Source of the DNA: Euglena gracilis
Taxonomy: Eukaryota; Euglenida; Euglenophyceae; Euglenales
Direction: 5' to 3'
Length of the DNA stretch: 64,000 nucleotides
Assembly (NCBI GenBank): GCA_039621445.1
Contig: CP154955.1
Location: 57,258,619-57,322,618, forward strand
Shown here: positions 41,091 to 51,680 of the stretch, in pieces
Numbering within the stretch: the stretch's first letter is position 1
Layout of the letters: each line of letters opens with the position of its first letter
The notes under the pieces: model-generated
Databases searched by the model: none
Told to the model about the DNA's origin: nothing
The model's input: the letters and a program-made list of their open reading frames with translations, nothing else
Made by a program: the position numbers and the translations under genes

Positions 41091-41405
41091 TGTGTACCAG
41101 GCGTATGCTTCTGTCCCCTTCCGTTGAGGAAGTTAGGATGGAAGCAGATCCTATTAGGATCTCCTAATGGGTGCCCCCTTCTCTCTCCACAGGTGGCATT
41201 CTTCTTTATACCTTTTCCTTCCTTTCCATCGGACCGGACTTGGTTATCCAGTCCGTCCTCCCTGCATTGCTCCGTGCTTTGCTTCTTGGGAAGTGGGAAA
41301 AGGGTTTTCTGTTACTCTGATTTTCAGTTCCCAAGTAGGTGCGCCAAGGCGAAAGCGAAGGCTTTTGGGAATTGGGAAAGGGGAATTGGGAATCAGACGT
41401 ACACT
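41091..41405 (+). repeat. 3' LTR of element C
   Basis: It has the same length as the 5' LTR and near-identical sequence; it is followed by the target duplication CTGTC (41406-41410). Confidence 0.9.
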
Positions 41406-41410
41406 CTGTC

Positions 41411-42026
41411 CCATATTTGTGGGTGTTCTGAGTCCAGCCAAACTGGTTTCGGGTCCCAACTCCCTGTGCCCCGAAACTGCAATCGTCAGATTTGCCATCT
41501 GAGATTGGGCCATTGGCTGATTATCAACGAATACATTCTGAGCAGGGATTTCCAACCCAAAAATTCCGACTGAAGGCTGAAGGATCAACCTCTGCTTACC
41601 ATTTTTCACACCCGTGCTGTCATGTCCCACGGCAGCGCTGGGGTGAAGCGGAAACCACCGCCCTGGGCCAGTTTCCGGCGTAGGATCGTTTTTTGGCTCC
41701 TCGGGCCGACTTGTGTCGGAATTTTTTCCCCATTCTTGCCCCCCCTGTGGCCGAAACTGCATCATTTCCAAGGAGGAACTTCCCAGTGGACCCTCCCCGA
41801 CCCCTGAGGGGGGTGTCACTGCGATCTCCAAGAGGGGTGCTTTTGGGATTTCAACCCCTCCCTGCTCAGCTGAACCAGTGAGAGCCAACCCCCCCCCATG
41901 GGTGTCATTTCTCACAGTTTCTGGGCCAAAAAGGGGGTTTGGGGGTGAAAATGGCCTGTGGTTGCCTGAGTTGAAGAGACCCACCCCCCTGCCCCTTTTC
42001 CCACAGATGAGGTGGGGGGAAGACAA
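41411..42026 (-). pseudogene. Element B reading frame that starts inside the 5' LTR and runs over the PBS towards gag
   Basis: The minus-strand frame opens at 42026 within the LTR (MSSPHLICGK) and crosses the LTR border. It translates the PBS (GKQRLILQP) and stays open to the insertion site of C. The LTR part is conserved in the 3' LTR with an in-frame 3-base size change (LEMMAQFRP versus LEMMQFRP). After removal of C the Gag frame of 24843-24762 is one base off, so one frameshift must be assumed. It may be the N-terminus of the B Gag. No domain is recognised. Confidence 0.45.
41582..41601 (-). other. Primer binding site of element B
   Basis: On the minus strand TGGTAAGCAGAGGTTGATCC follows the LTR directly. 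Apart from one extra A and a shortened middle it resembles the complement of the initiator tRNA-Met 3' end, as in element C. Confidence 0.6.
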
Positions 42027-42690
42027 ACCTCTCCTTCTTCAGATGATTGAATGTTTTGTTGATCTTCCATTTGCAATTGAAATTACAAACTCAATACTTG
42101 ATTGCAATTGGATGTAATTGCCACAACAAATACAATGGTGCAAAAGGTTAACAGGAAAACCCTGTGAAAAGAAAATGATTTTGATGCCATTCATGGGCGG
42201 TTAAATTTAGGATTGAGTGCGCTGATTCCTAAGCGCTCTCAAATCCCAAATCCTTGCCCATTGCATCAAAATCAACCAACCAAAGTCAAAATCAAGGTTT
42301 CCTTCCTTGATTTTGAAAAATTATGCTGAATTCCATCATTATTGAGCTTTGCCAACCCTTGCAAAAGCTCCAGGAACTCAGGCGCCAATCTCTTAAAATT
42401 CTGTTCCAAGCGCTTGCAAGCGCTCTCACCAAATCCAACATTTTCCCTTAAAACCAAAAGAAAAATGCGTAAAAGCTTTAAATTATGCTAAATAGACCCA
42501 AAATCACCCTTTGGGAATACCTAGCATCACTCAATCTCTCTCCTTGCACAACCAAACCATGGGCGCCCTAGGAGAGGGAATTTTAATTGAAATCTTTAGA
42601 AAGCTTAAAATTAGAGCTGAACCGCCCTTAAAAAGGCCTTCTAAAAAGGAAAAACTCCGCCGCCCGGCGGTCGACCTCAAAAGGTCGTCA
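41602..42690 (-). repeat. 5' LTR of element B
   Basis: It is homologous throughout with 8865-9960. It begins TGACGACC at 42690 on the minus strand, flanked outside by CTGG (42691-42694), which matches 8861-8864. Scattered substitutions and small indels between the two LTRs show that B is much older than C. Confidence 0.8.
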
Positions 42691-42730
42691 CTGGGTTGGG
42701 CCCGGATCGGGGCTGGCTGCGGCCGCCGCC

Positions 42731-42995
42731 GCCCCGGGGCAGGCTTCTTTTTAAGTCACCTGACCCCCCCCGGGGGGGGGGGAGGGGGGTGGGTGGGTCT
42801 GGGCCAGACCCCCCCAGGGGGGGGTCCCGCGCCGGAGGCGCTGGGTATACCTTTCCGGCGCTTCGCTCCGAAAATTGCCTTTGGCGGGCCTGATTTTGGG
42901 GGGGGTCCGCCCCCGGGGGGTCCCGGTGGGTGGGTGGGGGGGGAACCCCCTCCCCCCCGGGGGTGTTAAAAAGAAGCCTGCCCTGGGGGGTTCGC
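42731..42995. repeat. Inverted repeat around a GC-rich core
   Basis: GGGGCAGGCTTCTTTTTAA (42737-42755) and the complement of TTAAAAAGAAGCCTGCCCTG (42965-42984) form arms of about 20 bp around a core of G- and C-runs with CCGGCGCTTCGCTCCG (42856-42871). No ORF is supported. A small MITE-like unit is possible. Confidence 0.55.
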
Positions 42996-43049
42996 AAAAC
43001 CTTAGCGAGATGTATGCGCACGACCCTCCACTGTCGGTTTTCGTCGAGT

Positions 43050-43560
43050 GCTCGTACGCGAGGGGGGGAGATCCGCCAAGCCAGGAAGGAGCACGAGAAC
43101 CCCAACCCCTTGCGAGGACGTCCGTGCCTTTTCTCACCAGCGGTTGTTTGATTGTGACGCGTGTGGTTTGGAATCTGTGCGACGGGCCGGTTCACCGAAG
43201 TTGGCTGATGGTGGTAAGTCCTAAGGCGGAGGTCCCTACGAATTGCGTAGGATCGATGACTTATCCGGCCTCGCATCCCCTTTCATGAGCCCAACTAACC
43301 GTTGATAAGTTCTCCAACCAATATACCTCTTTCCACGCACCCAAACGCACAGCCATGAGCAGATGCCGCTCTTCCCACTGGCTCGTACACCCTCGAGGAC
43401 AGCCGAAGAGGGAGGAAGGGACACCGAGGGCGAAGCACAAAGACATGTGAGGCCATGCCTTGCTCGCTGCCCTTTGTTGTCTGATTGTACGCCGCGCTGG
43501 GTTTGGAGGTCCCGCCTAGTGCCTTTTTCCGCCGGAGTTGGCTGATTCCTATCATGCCCT
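43050..43560 (+). repeat. Two diverged relics of the DIRS terminal repeat
   Basis: 43385-43556 matches the minus-strand terminus of DIRS copy A' (complement of ~3790-3960): GAGGGAGGAAGGGACACCGA, GGCGAAGCACAAAGAC, GAGGCCATGCCTTGCTCGC, then CGCCGGAGTTGGCTGA. A second, weaker copy lies at about 43110-43215 (GGTTGTTTGATTGTGACGCG and GAAGTTGGCTGATGG). They are remnants of one or two further DIRS-like insertions; no RT or recombinase remains. Confidence 0.65.
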
Positions 43561-45110
43561 TCGACACCCAGAAGAAAGGACAGAGTTCACGAACGAAGAA
43601 GAACCGAGAAAAGAAGTCAATATCAATGCAATAACCAGAAGGACGATCACCACACGAATATCAATTGAGAATTGAGTTGTTAAGGGGTCCTTAACCAACA
43701 ATTTGACCTAAAATGGTCTTGGGGCTTGGAAAATAACTGAAATTCCCATTTTTGGATTTGAGTCGAATTAAAGTACGGAAAAGGTTCTGTGGGTAGGCCT
43801 TTGAGCCTGAACCCCTGTTTTGGCCTTTCCGGCCTTAACTGGCGAAATTTCCTGGACCAGTCGGCCGAATTTTTCCGGTCCGTAGGAACAGAGCAAATTC
43901 CTAGTTAAGCTAAGCCCCAAATCGAACCCCCCAATTTCAAACCCTATCTCACACACAGGGTTCTTTGTCCATGCAATGCACTGGTGAAGACCACAAAAAA
44001 AATTAGTTGTTTGTGCTCGGAAGAACCTGATTTTGATAAAAAAAATCAACTTCAAGTTGATTTGGAAAAGCCCAAGAGCCAAAAAAAGAAAAGATTGAAT
44101 AACCCCCCCAAATATAAACCCCCCCGGTCCGCAAATATAAAACCCCCCGGTTTTATAATTGGGCGGAAGTTTCAAGGCCCCGAGGGGGGTTTAATATTTG
44201 GGGGGGGGGGGTTATGTTCGGTCGGAAAATCTTCCCGGAGGGCTCCGGTAGTCACTTTTTTGGTCCAAAATAACAAATACGCCCACCCTTGGGGGTCCAA
44301 AAACTTCATTTTTCGGGCGCAGGAGCAATTGTCACATGTTTTTGGTAAAAATTGTTCCCAAATCTGCCAAAAATGACAATTTTGGGAGATATTTTGTCGA
44401 ACATTTTTCCTTCCGGCGCTTCGCGCCGGAGCGGGGGGGGTTTATTTGTGCGGGATTTCAAGGTCCTCAGGGAGGTTTTTATATTTTGGGGGGGGGTTGT
44501 AACTGGAGGGGGGGTTATATTTGGGGGGGGGTTTACATTGAACAAAGGCCGGCAGCCCTCTCAAAAAACAGCCGAGGCCGAAGGATCCGAAGAAAGTTCG
44601 AACCAAAGAAAGGGTTCTCATGGGTGGTCCTACCCGGATCCTCCGGCCAAGGCCTGGGGGAGGCTTGGCCTGGCAAAGATGACAAAGACCAAGAAGATCA
44701 AGAAGAAAATGAAGACGTTGATGGGGTGGTGCCCTCAGGCCCCCCCGAGGTGGTGCCCATGGGCCCCCTCCTGCAATCGATGGCATTCCCAAATGGAGAA
44801 GACGCAATGGTGAACTTTCAATATCAAAAAGAAAAAGAAGCTGAAGAACCAAGAACATTGTTTTTATTGGCAGCTGCAGCTGGTGGTGGGCCCCAGAGTG
44901 CGGTATTGAAGCAGCTGCAGAACCTCAGCAAGCGGACACCACACACGACAACACACCAACCCCCCGCATGCATGCTTGTCTGCACACCCACCGAAGAAAA
45001 CCCACCCAAAAAGAACCTGAAAAGAACTAGACCCCCCCGAGATTTTGAAACATAATCACAATCTTCTTTGTCCACCATGACGTGGAAGAAAAGAATTTCT
45101 TCATGGTTCG
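43561..45110. other. No gene recognised; G/C-run repeats with TTATATTTGGG words
   Basis: AACCCCCCCAAATATAAAC (44101-44119) and GGTTATATTTGGGGGGGGG (~44511-44530) are inverted copies, with further TATATTTGGG-type words at 44186 and 44480. ORFs of up to 239 codons (44336-45055) cross these runs and show no domain. A palindrome CCGGCGCTTCGCGCCGG stands at 44413-44429. Confidence 0.45.
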
Positions 45111-45116
45111 GGACGG

Positions 45117-45479
45117 GTGTGCCGGAAAAACTGCAAAAAACCCAAGAAATCAGTGAAGGCGAATTTTCAGTGGAAAAATGAATTACCTCGCCTTACCAGA
45201 TTTACTGAAAGTTTGAAGGGGGAGTTGCAAAAAGAAGAAGGAAGACATTTCTTTCAGGGGACAATTACGGATTTTGAAGTGCCAGAAGATTTTTACTTGC
45301 AAAATTTTCCCCAAATGCAAGGGGAAACACAAAAACTGTTGGAAGCACCACAAAAATTGCAAGTTCTGCCTTTGCAAAGTGGAGGGGAGGTTACAGTTTG
45401 TCAGCACGCGCACATATTTCAGCAATCTCAGCAATCCCAACCAAGGCTCCTTGGGGGTGGTGGTGATTTGCCACCATGA
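45117..45479 (+). CDS. Small ORF of unknown nature
   Basis: A 120-codon frame, Lys/Gln-rich with a partly helical composition and no domain. It ends shortly before the short LTR element. It may be a degraded Gag-like fragment; support is weak. Confidence 0.2.
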   Translation: MCRKNCKKPKKSVKANFQWKNELPRLTRFTESLKGELQKEEGRHFFQGTITDFEVPEDFYLQNFPQMQGETQKLLEAPQKLQVLPLQSGGEVTVCQHAHIFQQSQQSQPRLLGGGGDLPP

Positions 45480-45568
45480 TTGACGGTGTTCAAATTTTGG
45501 CTGCCCCATTGCAGGTTTTGGAAGAACAAGTTCTTCCCTCTCTCATGTAAAACCCACATCATGTGTGT

Positions 45569-45938
45569 TGAAGGCCCAGGGTCCGGCTCAGGACACTGGC
45601 CTTTGCAAGATTTCCCATTTCCCAATCTGGCATCTCTCAGGGGGGGATACCCCCTGCCTGTGGTCTTGGCCTTTCCACCTGGTGGGGCCTGAAATCTTGA
45701 CATCTCCAAAATCTCCAAATCTTTCTGTAAAATGTTCCCAAATCCCAATCTTCAACTTGCAGTGCACAAGACAATGCCAGACGAGCTCAAACAGTACATG
45801 GAGTTTGCCACCTGCACACAGACAAATCACAGGTGAAATTGTAATTGGCAACTCCTAATTGTCATTTGCTAATTCCTAAAACCAACATCACAGCACAATT
45901 CCAGGGAAAGGCAATGCAAGGCCTTAGCGGCGCTCACA
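45569..45938 (-). repeat. LTR of the short element, copy 1
   Basis: 370 bp, TGAAGGCCCAGGG to GGCGCTCACA on the plus strand. It contains a run of CTCCAAAATCTCCAAATC. It differs from copy 2 by a few substitutions and one-base indels. Confidence 0.8.
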
Positions 45939-46771
45939 CTCCCCTTCTCCGGCGAGATTTTCCGGGTTTTTGGACCCCAAAAATCGAGAAAACACGCAGA
46001 AGCGACGTTATGCCGTGCAGTGGAAACCCGGTCCCGCCCCCTTGGGCTGCCATGTCCAGACTTCGTGGTTTCTGCTCTCTTCTTTTCGGGAAACCGTGGA
46101 AGCTCGACATGACTTCCCGAAGGGGGGGTAGCCGAGCCCCGCCGTACACCGCGTCCCAGAGCCCGAAGGCCCCCTTGAAGCGGTCCACAGTGCAGGCAGG
46201 CCAGAAAAAATACATGTCGAATTGGCCACATAAAATCCGACGACATCTCCACTAGCCACTTGGGCATCACAGCCACGGCACCAACAGGGCATCACCACCA
46301 CTCAGCCATCGGGCGGGTCGCAACAGACATGTCGAAGTCGGGCACAGCCACCACAGAGACAGGGGTAGAAAAAATACCACGGGCAAGGCGAGCCACACAG
46401 CCACACAGGACTGGGCATCAGCCTGCCAGACAGAGAGCTGCAGATCAACATTGCAATGCCCTGGCCACAGCCAAGGCCTTCCGCCGTCGTCTTCTCTTTG
46501 CAGATTTCGATGGCAACATGCCCTTTGTAGCCCCAGGCTCTCCAGCACTGCAAATTGAGACAATCTCATCACGATCCAGAGCCATCCATGGCTCCATCTG
46601 GATTGCCACAGATCTTGTCTTGCCATCTGGCTGTTCCTCAACACTCAGCCTCATGCGCCTCACAGGCATGGCCTTCAGAGCCTTCATCTAATGACACTTT
46701 CAATCACACCCAGTGTGCTCACCAGAACAGCATGAATATCCCAGTAATGGACAAAGGTGATGTACTGTTTG

Positions 46772-47140
46772 TGAAGGCCCAGGGTCCGGCTCAGGACCCT
46801 GGCCTTTGCCAGATTTCCCATCTCCCAATCTGGCATCTCTCAGGGGGGGATACCCCCTGCCTGTGGTCTTGGCCTTTCCACCTGGTGGGGCCTGAAATCT
46901 TGACATCTCCAAAATCTCCAAATCTTTCTGTAAAATGTTCCAAATCCCAATCTTCAACTTGCAGTGCACAAGACAATGCCAGACGAGCTCAAACAGTACA
47001 TGGAGTTTGCCACCTGCACACAGGCAAATCACAGGTGAAATTGTAATTGGCAACTCCTAATTGTCATTTGCTAAATCCTAAAACCAAAATCACAGCACAA
47101 TTCCAGGGAAAGGCAATGCAAGGCCTTAGTGGCGCTCACA
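46772..47140 (-). repeat. LTR of the short element, copy 2
   Basis: 369 bp, the same limits as copy 1. It ends at 47140 and is followed by GTGT. Confidence 0.8.
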
Positions 47141-47403
47141 GTGTTAGAGGGGTGTGGAGTCCCCCCAAAGATTCAATTTTCCTCGATTCCTCCCCAAGAA
47201 ACGGGCGGGGGGGATGAGCATTCTCAAGTTTTGGAAAGTGGGACACCCATGCATGGGAACCCCGCGGCTGAAAATTCCCAAGTCCCCCCCCCGAGCAAAT
47301 GGATGAGGAGGGGGGGGGTGACATGGATCCTTGGGACGGATATTGGGAAGAATTGAAGAAAGGCTTAATTTTCTTGAGGGAAGGCAAGGAACCATTTCGG
47401 GAA

Positions 47404-47896
47404 TGTTAAAAATCAACATGTGCAGTTGGTCAAGAATGAAAGGAAACTTTATGAAAAGTTTTTTGACCAAATTTCTGGGAGGTTTCAGAACTTTGAGGAA
47501 CAAATGGAGGTGGTTTTGGGACAGATAGCAGCAATGGAGGTGGACATTGATGAAAAAGCGCGGGTGGAATCACGAGAAAATAAAATGGACTTTGCCCCCC
47601 GCATTAAAAACTTGGAAAGCTCACTTGAGCACCAAGATCAGATTTTGGCACAAATTCACCAAAAATTTTCTCGTGATCAAAATGGGAAACGGCAAGAACT
47701 TTTTGGAGTGAAGCGACAAGTTTTGTGTTTGGGAAACGCAGTTCAAAAGGCCTTTGGTATCGTTTTGTCCAGGGTTGAAGATTTTCAGAAAGGCGTTTCC
47801 CGACACATTTTTGGACTTGAGCAAAAAATCGCGCCGTTGCAGAATCAGGGTGTGAATGAACGTGTTTTCGCCCAAGGTTTTGGAGTGGGGGGCTGA
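47404..47896 (+). pseudogene. Coiled-coil Gag-like fragment
   Basis: The open frame reads KNERKLYEKFFDQISGRFQN, then long helical stretches with EEQMEVVLGQIAAMEVDIDE and VLSRVEDFQKGVSRHIFGL. The composition and heptads resemble the N-terminal assembly part of the Gag proteins of B and C. TGA ends it at 47896. No core, zinc knuckle or pol follows. Confidence 0.45.
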
Positions 47897-48357
47897 TGTG
47901 GCCAAGCCTTCCCCCCCTCCAAAGCCATGAGATTGGATGGTCCATGGGGGCAAATCCAAACACACCACCAACGGGGAGTGAGACCCCCAACCCCGGCACG
48001 GCCGCTCTCGCGGTGTCCGGGGGCCCTTTTCCCCCCACCGCTGCGGTGGCGGTGCGGGAGGCCCCAACAGGATCGGAAAGGTCAACAACGACGGCAGCCC
48101 CAAGCACCAGCCATGGGTTGGTTTTTGGCTTTTTGGGTAGGAGGGAACTTCGACCACCAAAGCAGGCGGAGACCGATACCATCTCAATCCCCTCTCGAGA
48201 GGTGAGTGGGTTGGTTTTCGAAAATTTTCAAAACATCCCCCCCGTCGCTCACTACTCGGGCAAACCTAGGCCCAGAAGTAGGGGGAGCGGCTTTCTCGGA
48301 CAACGGTTTTCCCCTCTCGCCGGTTCGGTGACCGTGCGCGGAATGCACCGTTTCTGA
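47896..48357 (+). pseudogene. Pro/Ser/Thr-rich ORF behind the coiled-coil fragment
   Basis: A 153-codon frame, shifted against the previous one, rich in Pro, Thr and Ser and without a domain. It could be the hinge that follows the coiled coil in retroelement Gag proteins. Low support. Confidence 0.25.
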
Positions 48358-48360
48358 AAC

Positions 48361-50440
48361 CAACCAACCCTCGGCTGCTTGCTTCCCAGCATTCCGCTTC
48401 GCAGGTCTGCGGCACAGCCCTCTCGTGACATATGTAGCCAACCCGGCAAATGCACCGCGGTCTGGTTGTGGGGCTGCGGCAGAGCACGCCCCTGACATGT
48501 GCGTGCCTGAACCCCACCCCGCTGCTCTGTCCCACAACCTGGACCGCTGTCTTGCGAGCAAATCTAGTTGCTGGATCCAGGGCTGGATTTGGGCTTGCAT
48601 TTGGGAGGGCCCACAAAGTCCAAAATTTTTGTCTTAAAGGTTGACCTAACTTATTCAGCGTGCAGCAAAGCAGGCCGGGGCTGCTGCGTAGGGTGGGATT
48701 GTCCCAGTGCACACACATGATACAACAGCCTGTGGGCTGCAATGTTTTGCGCCGTTTGTGGGGTTTGAAAAAAAAATGCCACATTAGCCATTTAAACACG
48801 ATGCAGAAAAACAACAGCCACACAAGCAAACATAAATAAACACAAAAAAAACCGAGTTGCTTGAAAAATCCTTCAGGAGTTCCCCCGGGAGGAGCCCACT
48901 TTTTTGCTGGAGGGGGCGTGAAAAAATTTCAACTTCTTTTGGAATTTTTTTCCATTCTGCAAAAAATATGCACATTTTTGACCAAACAATTTTGGAAATG
49001 TTAGGCCAAAATGAGAAAAATTTAAAGGATTCCAGCTGAAATCAAAAAGCAAAAAAAACACAAAAAAAATGCAAAGCAACCACAAAAGCACAAATTTTGT
49101 GAAGATAAAAAACAACACAAAAAAAGTGTTTGTGTTCCCCCGCTGATATTATGATTGGGCACAAATATTATGACCCACTGATTCAGATGACGGAGTGTGG
49201 GAAACACGACAGGTATTGAAAGTGAGAATTGTCCCTCTGCAGGGGGTTTAGGTAGCTCCCCCCCCAAAGAATCAGCTGTCTTGCACGGGACATGGAGCAT
49301 GCCTGTGGGTCCGGTGGGCGACGACAACAGCGGCTGGGAAGCTTGCCGGCAGGAAACCGTCCATGGAGGGTGTGCCCCGTTGGCTCCTTTCCCCCTTTCC
49401 TTGCTTCAACCAGCCCTAAATCCTAAATTAGCATCAATGCAGGGAAACACAGGGAGTCTGTTCAAGAGGCAACGAAGTGAAGGTCCCTACCTGCCCTCCC
49501 CCATCCCTTACACAACCTCCTCTTCCCACAACAACCAATGCAGTGACCATCAAGTATCAGCACTTTTTTTGAAGGAACAAATTGCCGTTGGTGGATCGAA
49601 ATCCGGTGTGCCTTTGAACCTTGGTGCGCCGCTTACCTCTGTCAGGTGTTCCAACGTCAAACGAGGGGCTGAAATATCTGGTCTGGGCTGCGTTTCAATA
49701 TAGTTAAACGCCCGGTTTTAGTGGATGGAATTAATGGGAAATATTCTGTATGATGATTGCCGAGTCCCAGATTGTTAATTGCCAAAGGTGATGGTGAAGC
49801 TGGGTCATGCATAGATCAGTCCCCCCTCCCAGAGTTTCCCTCCCTGTGGGGTTTTTCTTTTTGCTTGGGAAGTTATTGCTTGGGTCGTTCCATCCACCTC
49901 CTCTTGGTTTTGCAGAATCCCCCCTGGGAGGATTTTAAGGGGATGTTGCACGGGACCCCCACCCTGGGGGAAGGGATCAACCAGCGTCTTTTTTCGGCCA
50001 GCCCAATTTTTCAACGTTTCAAATAGACCACCATGGTCGTCAGGTGCCCAAGCCAGGGGCGGGAATATGCACCGTGCAGTTTTTGCAGTTTTCGTTGCAG
50101 TTTTCACATTTTGGGTTTTTTTCAGTTTTTTTTTGCGGTTTTTTTTGCAGTGCGCGTGCTGGTACCTTAAAGCTCCCTCCCTTGTTTCCTGATTTCAGTT
50201 GTGTTGACAGAAATGGTTGCTTCTCAACCGCTCCCCACCGCCAACGACCGGTATGGCATCGACGTGCAGGACAGGCCACTTTTTAAGGAAGCGCCGAAGT
50301 GGGCAAGTGAAGGTGGGTGGGGCGGAGAGCAGACCTTTTCCAGGCCTCCCAATAGGGGGTCAGCATCTGGGATGGGTGGCCCCCTGTTTTTGGCGGAGGC
50401 ACGAATAAAGAATGGAGAATCTTAGGCGACGCATCGCGCA
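48361..50440. other. No gene recognised
   Basis: A-rich stretches with CACAAAAAAA words lie at 48765-48860 and 49040-49130, and T-rich runs at 50085-50150. A 168-codon plus-strand ORF (49197-49703) and others show no domain. No repeat border was found. Confidence 0.4.
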
Positions 50441-50452
50441 CTTTTGCTTTTT

Positions 50453-51680
50453 TTGGTCGATTTGCGCATTTTCGCACATCGACCATTTTTTTTATTTACT
50501 TTACAAGGGGTGAGGGTGAGAGGAAACAGGAATATGGGCGATTTCTGGGTTTTTGGCGCCGGCTCTCCTGGGAAATACATGTTTTTTTGCTGTTTTTTTG
50601 AGGTGGGAATGGCACGAAAACCCCCGGACCTACCCCCCCAAAGTGAAAAATCACCGTCAGCAACACCAAAATGCCAGTACAGCCTCCCCCTTTTTGGTTC
50701 GATGCGGCTCTCCTCTCCGACTGTTGGCAACCTTGGCTGGCTCCCTCAGGGGGTTTTGACGCACTTTTTTTTATTTTTGCTGGCCTCGGAAATGTGCTTT
50801 TGTACGTCTGCCGAACCGCAGGGCACAAGGATGGGGGGGTTAGGGTGGGTCCAATCACACCGCCAGCCAAGAACGCAAAAAAGAAGGCGTGCCTGGGGAT
50901 TTTGTGAAGGCCCGTGCGAAAGTGGTTTGAAGGGGAGGGAAAGGTCGCGAGTCCCCACTGAACTTGAGGATGCGTCGGGCCAAATTGTTCTATGATAAGG
51001 CCAAATTGTTCGATGAAAGGGGAGAGGGAATCACACAAATTTCAGTGGAGTGATGTATTACAGCAATGGGTTGAACAAATAAATAGGGGGGGGGTTAAGT
51101 GTCAACAAATCCTCCCGCGCAACTTCCAAACCCATGGCGCGAAAACGATCGGTCGTCTGTGTTGGAGATAAGGCATGCAAAACTTGCCCTGGGAGATGAC
51201 AGACTTTCTCATGTCATATAGTGTGTTCTACTGCACGTTTCGCATAACATAAAAACCAGAAATTTGTCACCACACAATAATTTCAAAAATTTTGCATCCG
51301 CAATGGTCGGTGTGCGCAAATGCGCACATCAACTGTTAAGGACGAAGAGCACCCCATAATACGGGGGTGAAAACAAAGGTAAATTTGGAAGCCATCGATC
51401 TTAGCCACACATTGTAAACGGTACCCATGCAAATCCCTTGTCCCAACCTTTACATCTAGATCAAAGCAAAGGCAGGTGTTGTGTTTCATCTGGTAATATA
51501 AAAAATGTGGAGTATATTTCTCAAATTTCAAGTGGTTCGGTGTGCGCAAATGCGCACATCAACCATTCATGCAATTGTGCACACCAACCATGGTGTTTTT
51601 GTGTAAGTGGTCGGTGTGCGCATTTGCGCACATCGACCACTTATTTATTTCATGTGCAAATGCATACACCGACCCTCTTT
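50453..51680. repeat. Family of ~30 bp palindromes GGTCGGTGTGCGCA/TGCGCACATCGACC
   Basis: Members: 50455-50484, 51305-51334, 51534-51564 and 51609-51638, plus diverged half-units at 51573-51592 and 51655-51677. The member at 51609 folds into a 14 bp stem with only one G-T pair. The last four sit within 150 bases. Substitutions in one arm are often matched in the other. No gene is seen in 50441-52330 apart from weak ORFs. Confidence 0.7.

Larger units (their letters stand above)
24845..41405 (+). mobile_element. Element C: young Ty3/gypsy chromovirus-like retrotransposon with an extra 3' ORF
   Basis: LTRs of 315 bp at 24845-25159 and 41091-41405 differ by one base as far as could be seen (T/C at 24951/41197). 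The duplicated target CTGTC stands at 24840-24844 and 41406-41410. A PBS follows the 5' LTR at once and a PPT (GGGAGGGGGA) precedes the 3' LTR at once. Order: ORF1 (coiled coil), gag with zinc knuckles, protease, RT, RNase H, integrase, chromodomain, then a 1840-codon ORF. It sits inside the gag of element B, opposite in orientation. At 16.6 kb it is about three times the usual size of a Ty3/gypsy element. Near-identical LTRs and intact frames indicate a recent insertion. Confidence 0.9.
8865..42690 (-). mobile_element. Ty3/gypsy element B with an internal DNA methyltransferase (host of nested insertions)
   Basis: LTRs of ~1.09 kb in the same orientation lie at 8865-9960 and 41602-42690. The outer flanks share CTGG (8861-8864 and 42691-42694), a likely target duplication. 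A PPT abuts the 3' LTR (9961-9971) and a PBS resembling initiator tRNA-Met complement abuts the 5' LTR (41582-41601). On the minus strand the internal order is Gag, methyltransferase, protease, RT, RNase H, integrase. Element C (24845-41405) is inserted within the Gag region with a CTGTC duplication; removing C joins the Gag reading regions. A Gag-chromodomain element D lies between the integrase and the 3' LTR. Stops and frameshifts throughout pol show that B is old. Confidence 0.75.
45569..47140 (-). mobile_element. Short non-autonomous LTR element (TRIM/LARD-like)
   Basis: Direct repeats at 45569-45938 and 46772-47140 are highly similar, begin TG and end CA, and are flanked outside by GTGT (45565-45568, 47141-47144). 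On the minus strand a purine tract (GGAGAAGGGGAG, 45951-45939) precedes the 45569-45938 copy, which suggests minus orientation. No clear PBS was found. The interior of 833 bp has no Gag or Pol motif. Short ORFs exist on both strands; the one at 46687-46445 (minus) reads a plausible folded peptide (SVEEQPDGKTRSVAIQMEPW) and could be captured host sequence. Confidence 0.65.

Noticed and set aside
50455-51680. Rho-independent terminators
   Set aside because: The hairpins are not followed by consistent T-runs, lack a gene upstream and occur in eukaryotic DNA; a palindromic repeat family fits better.
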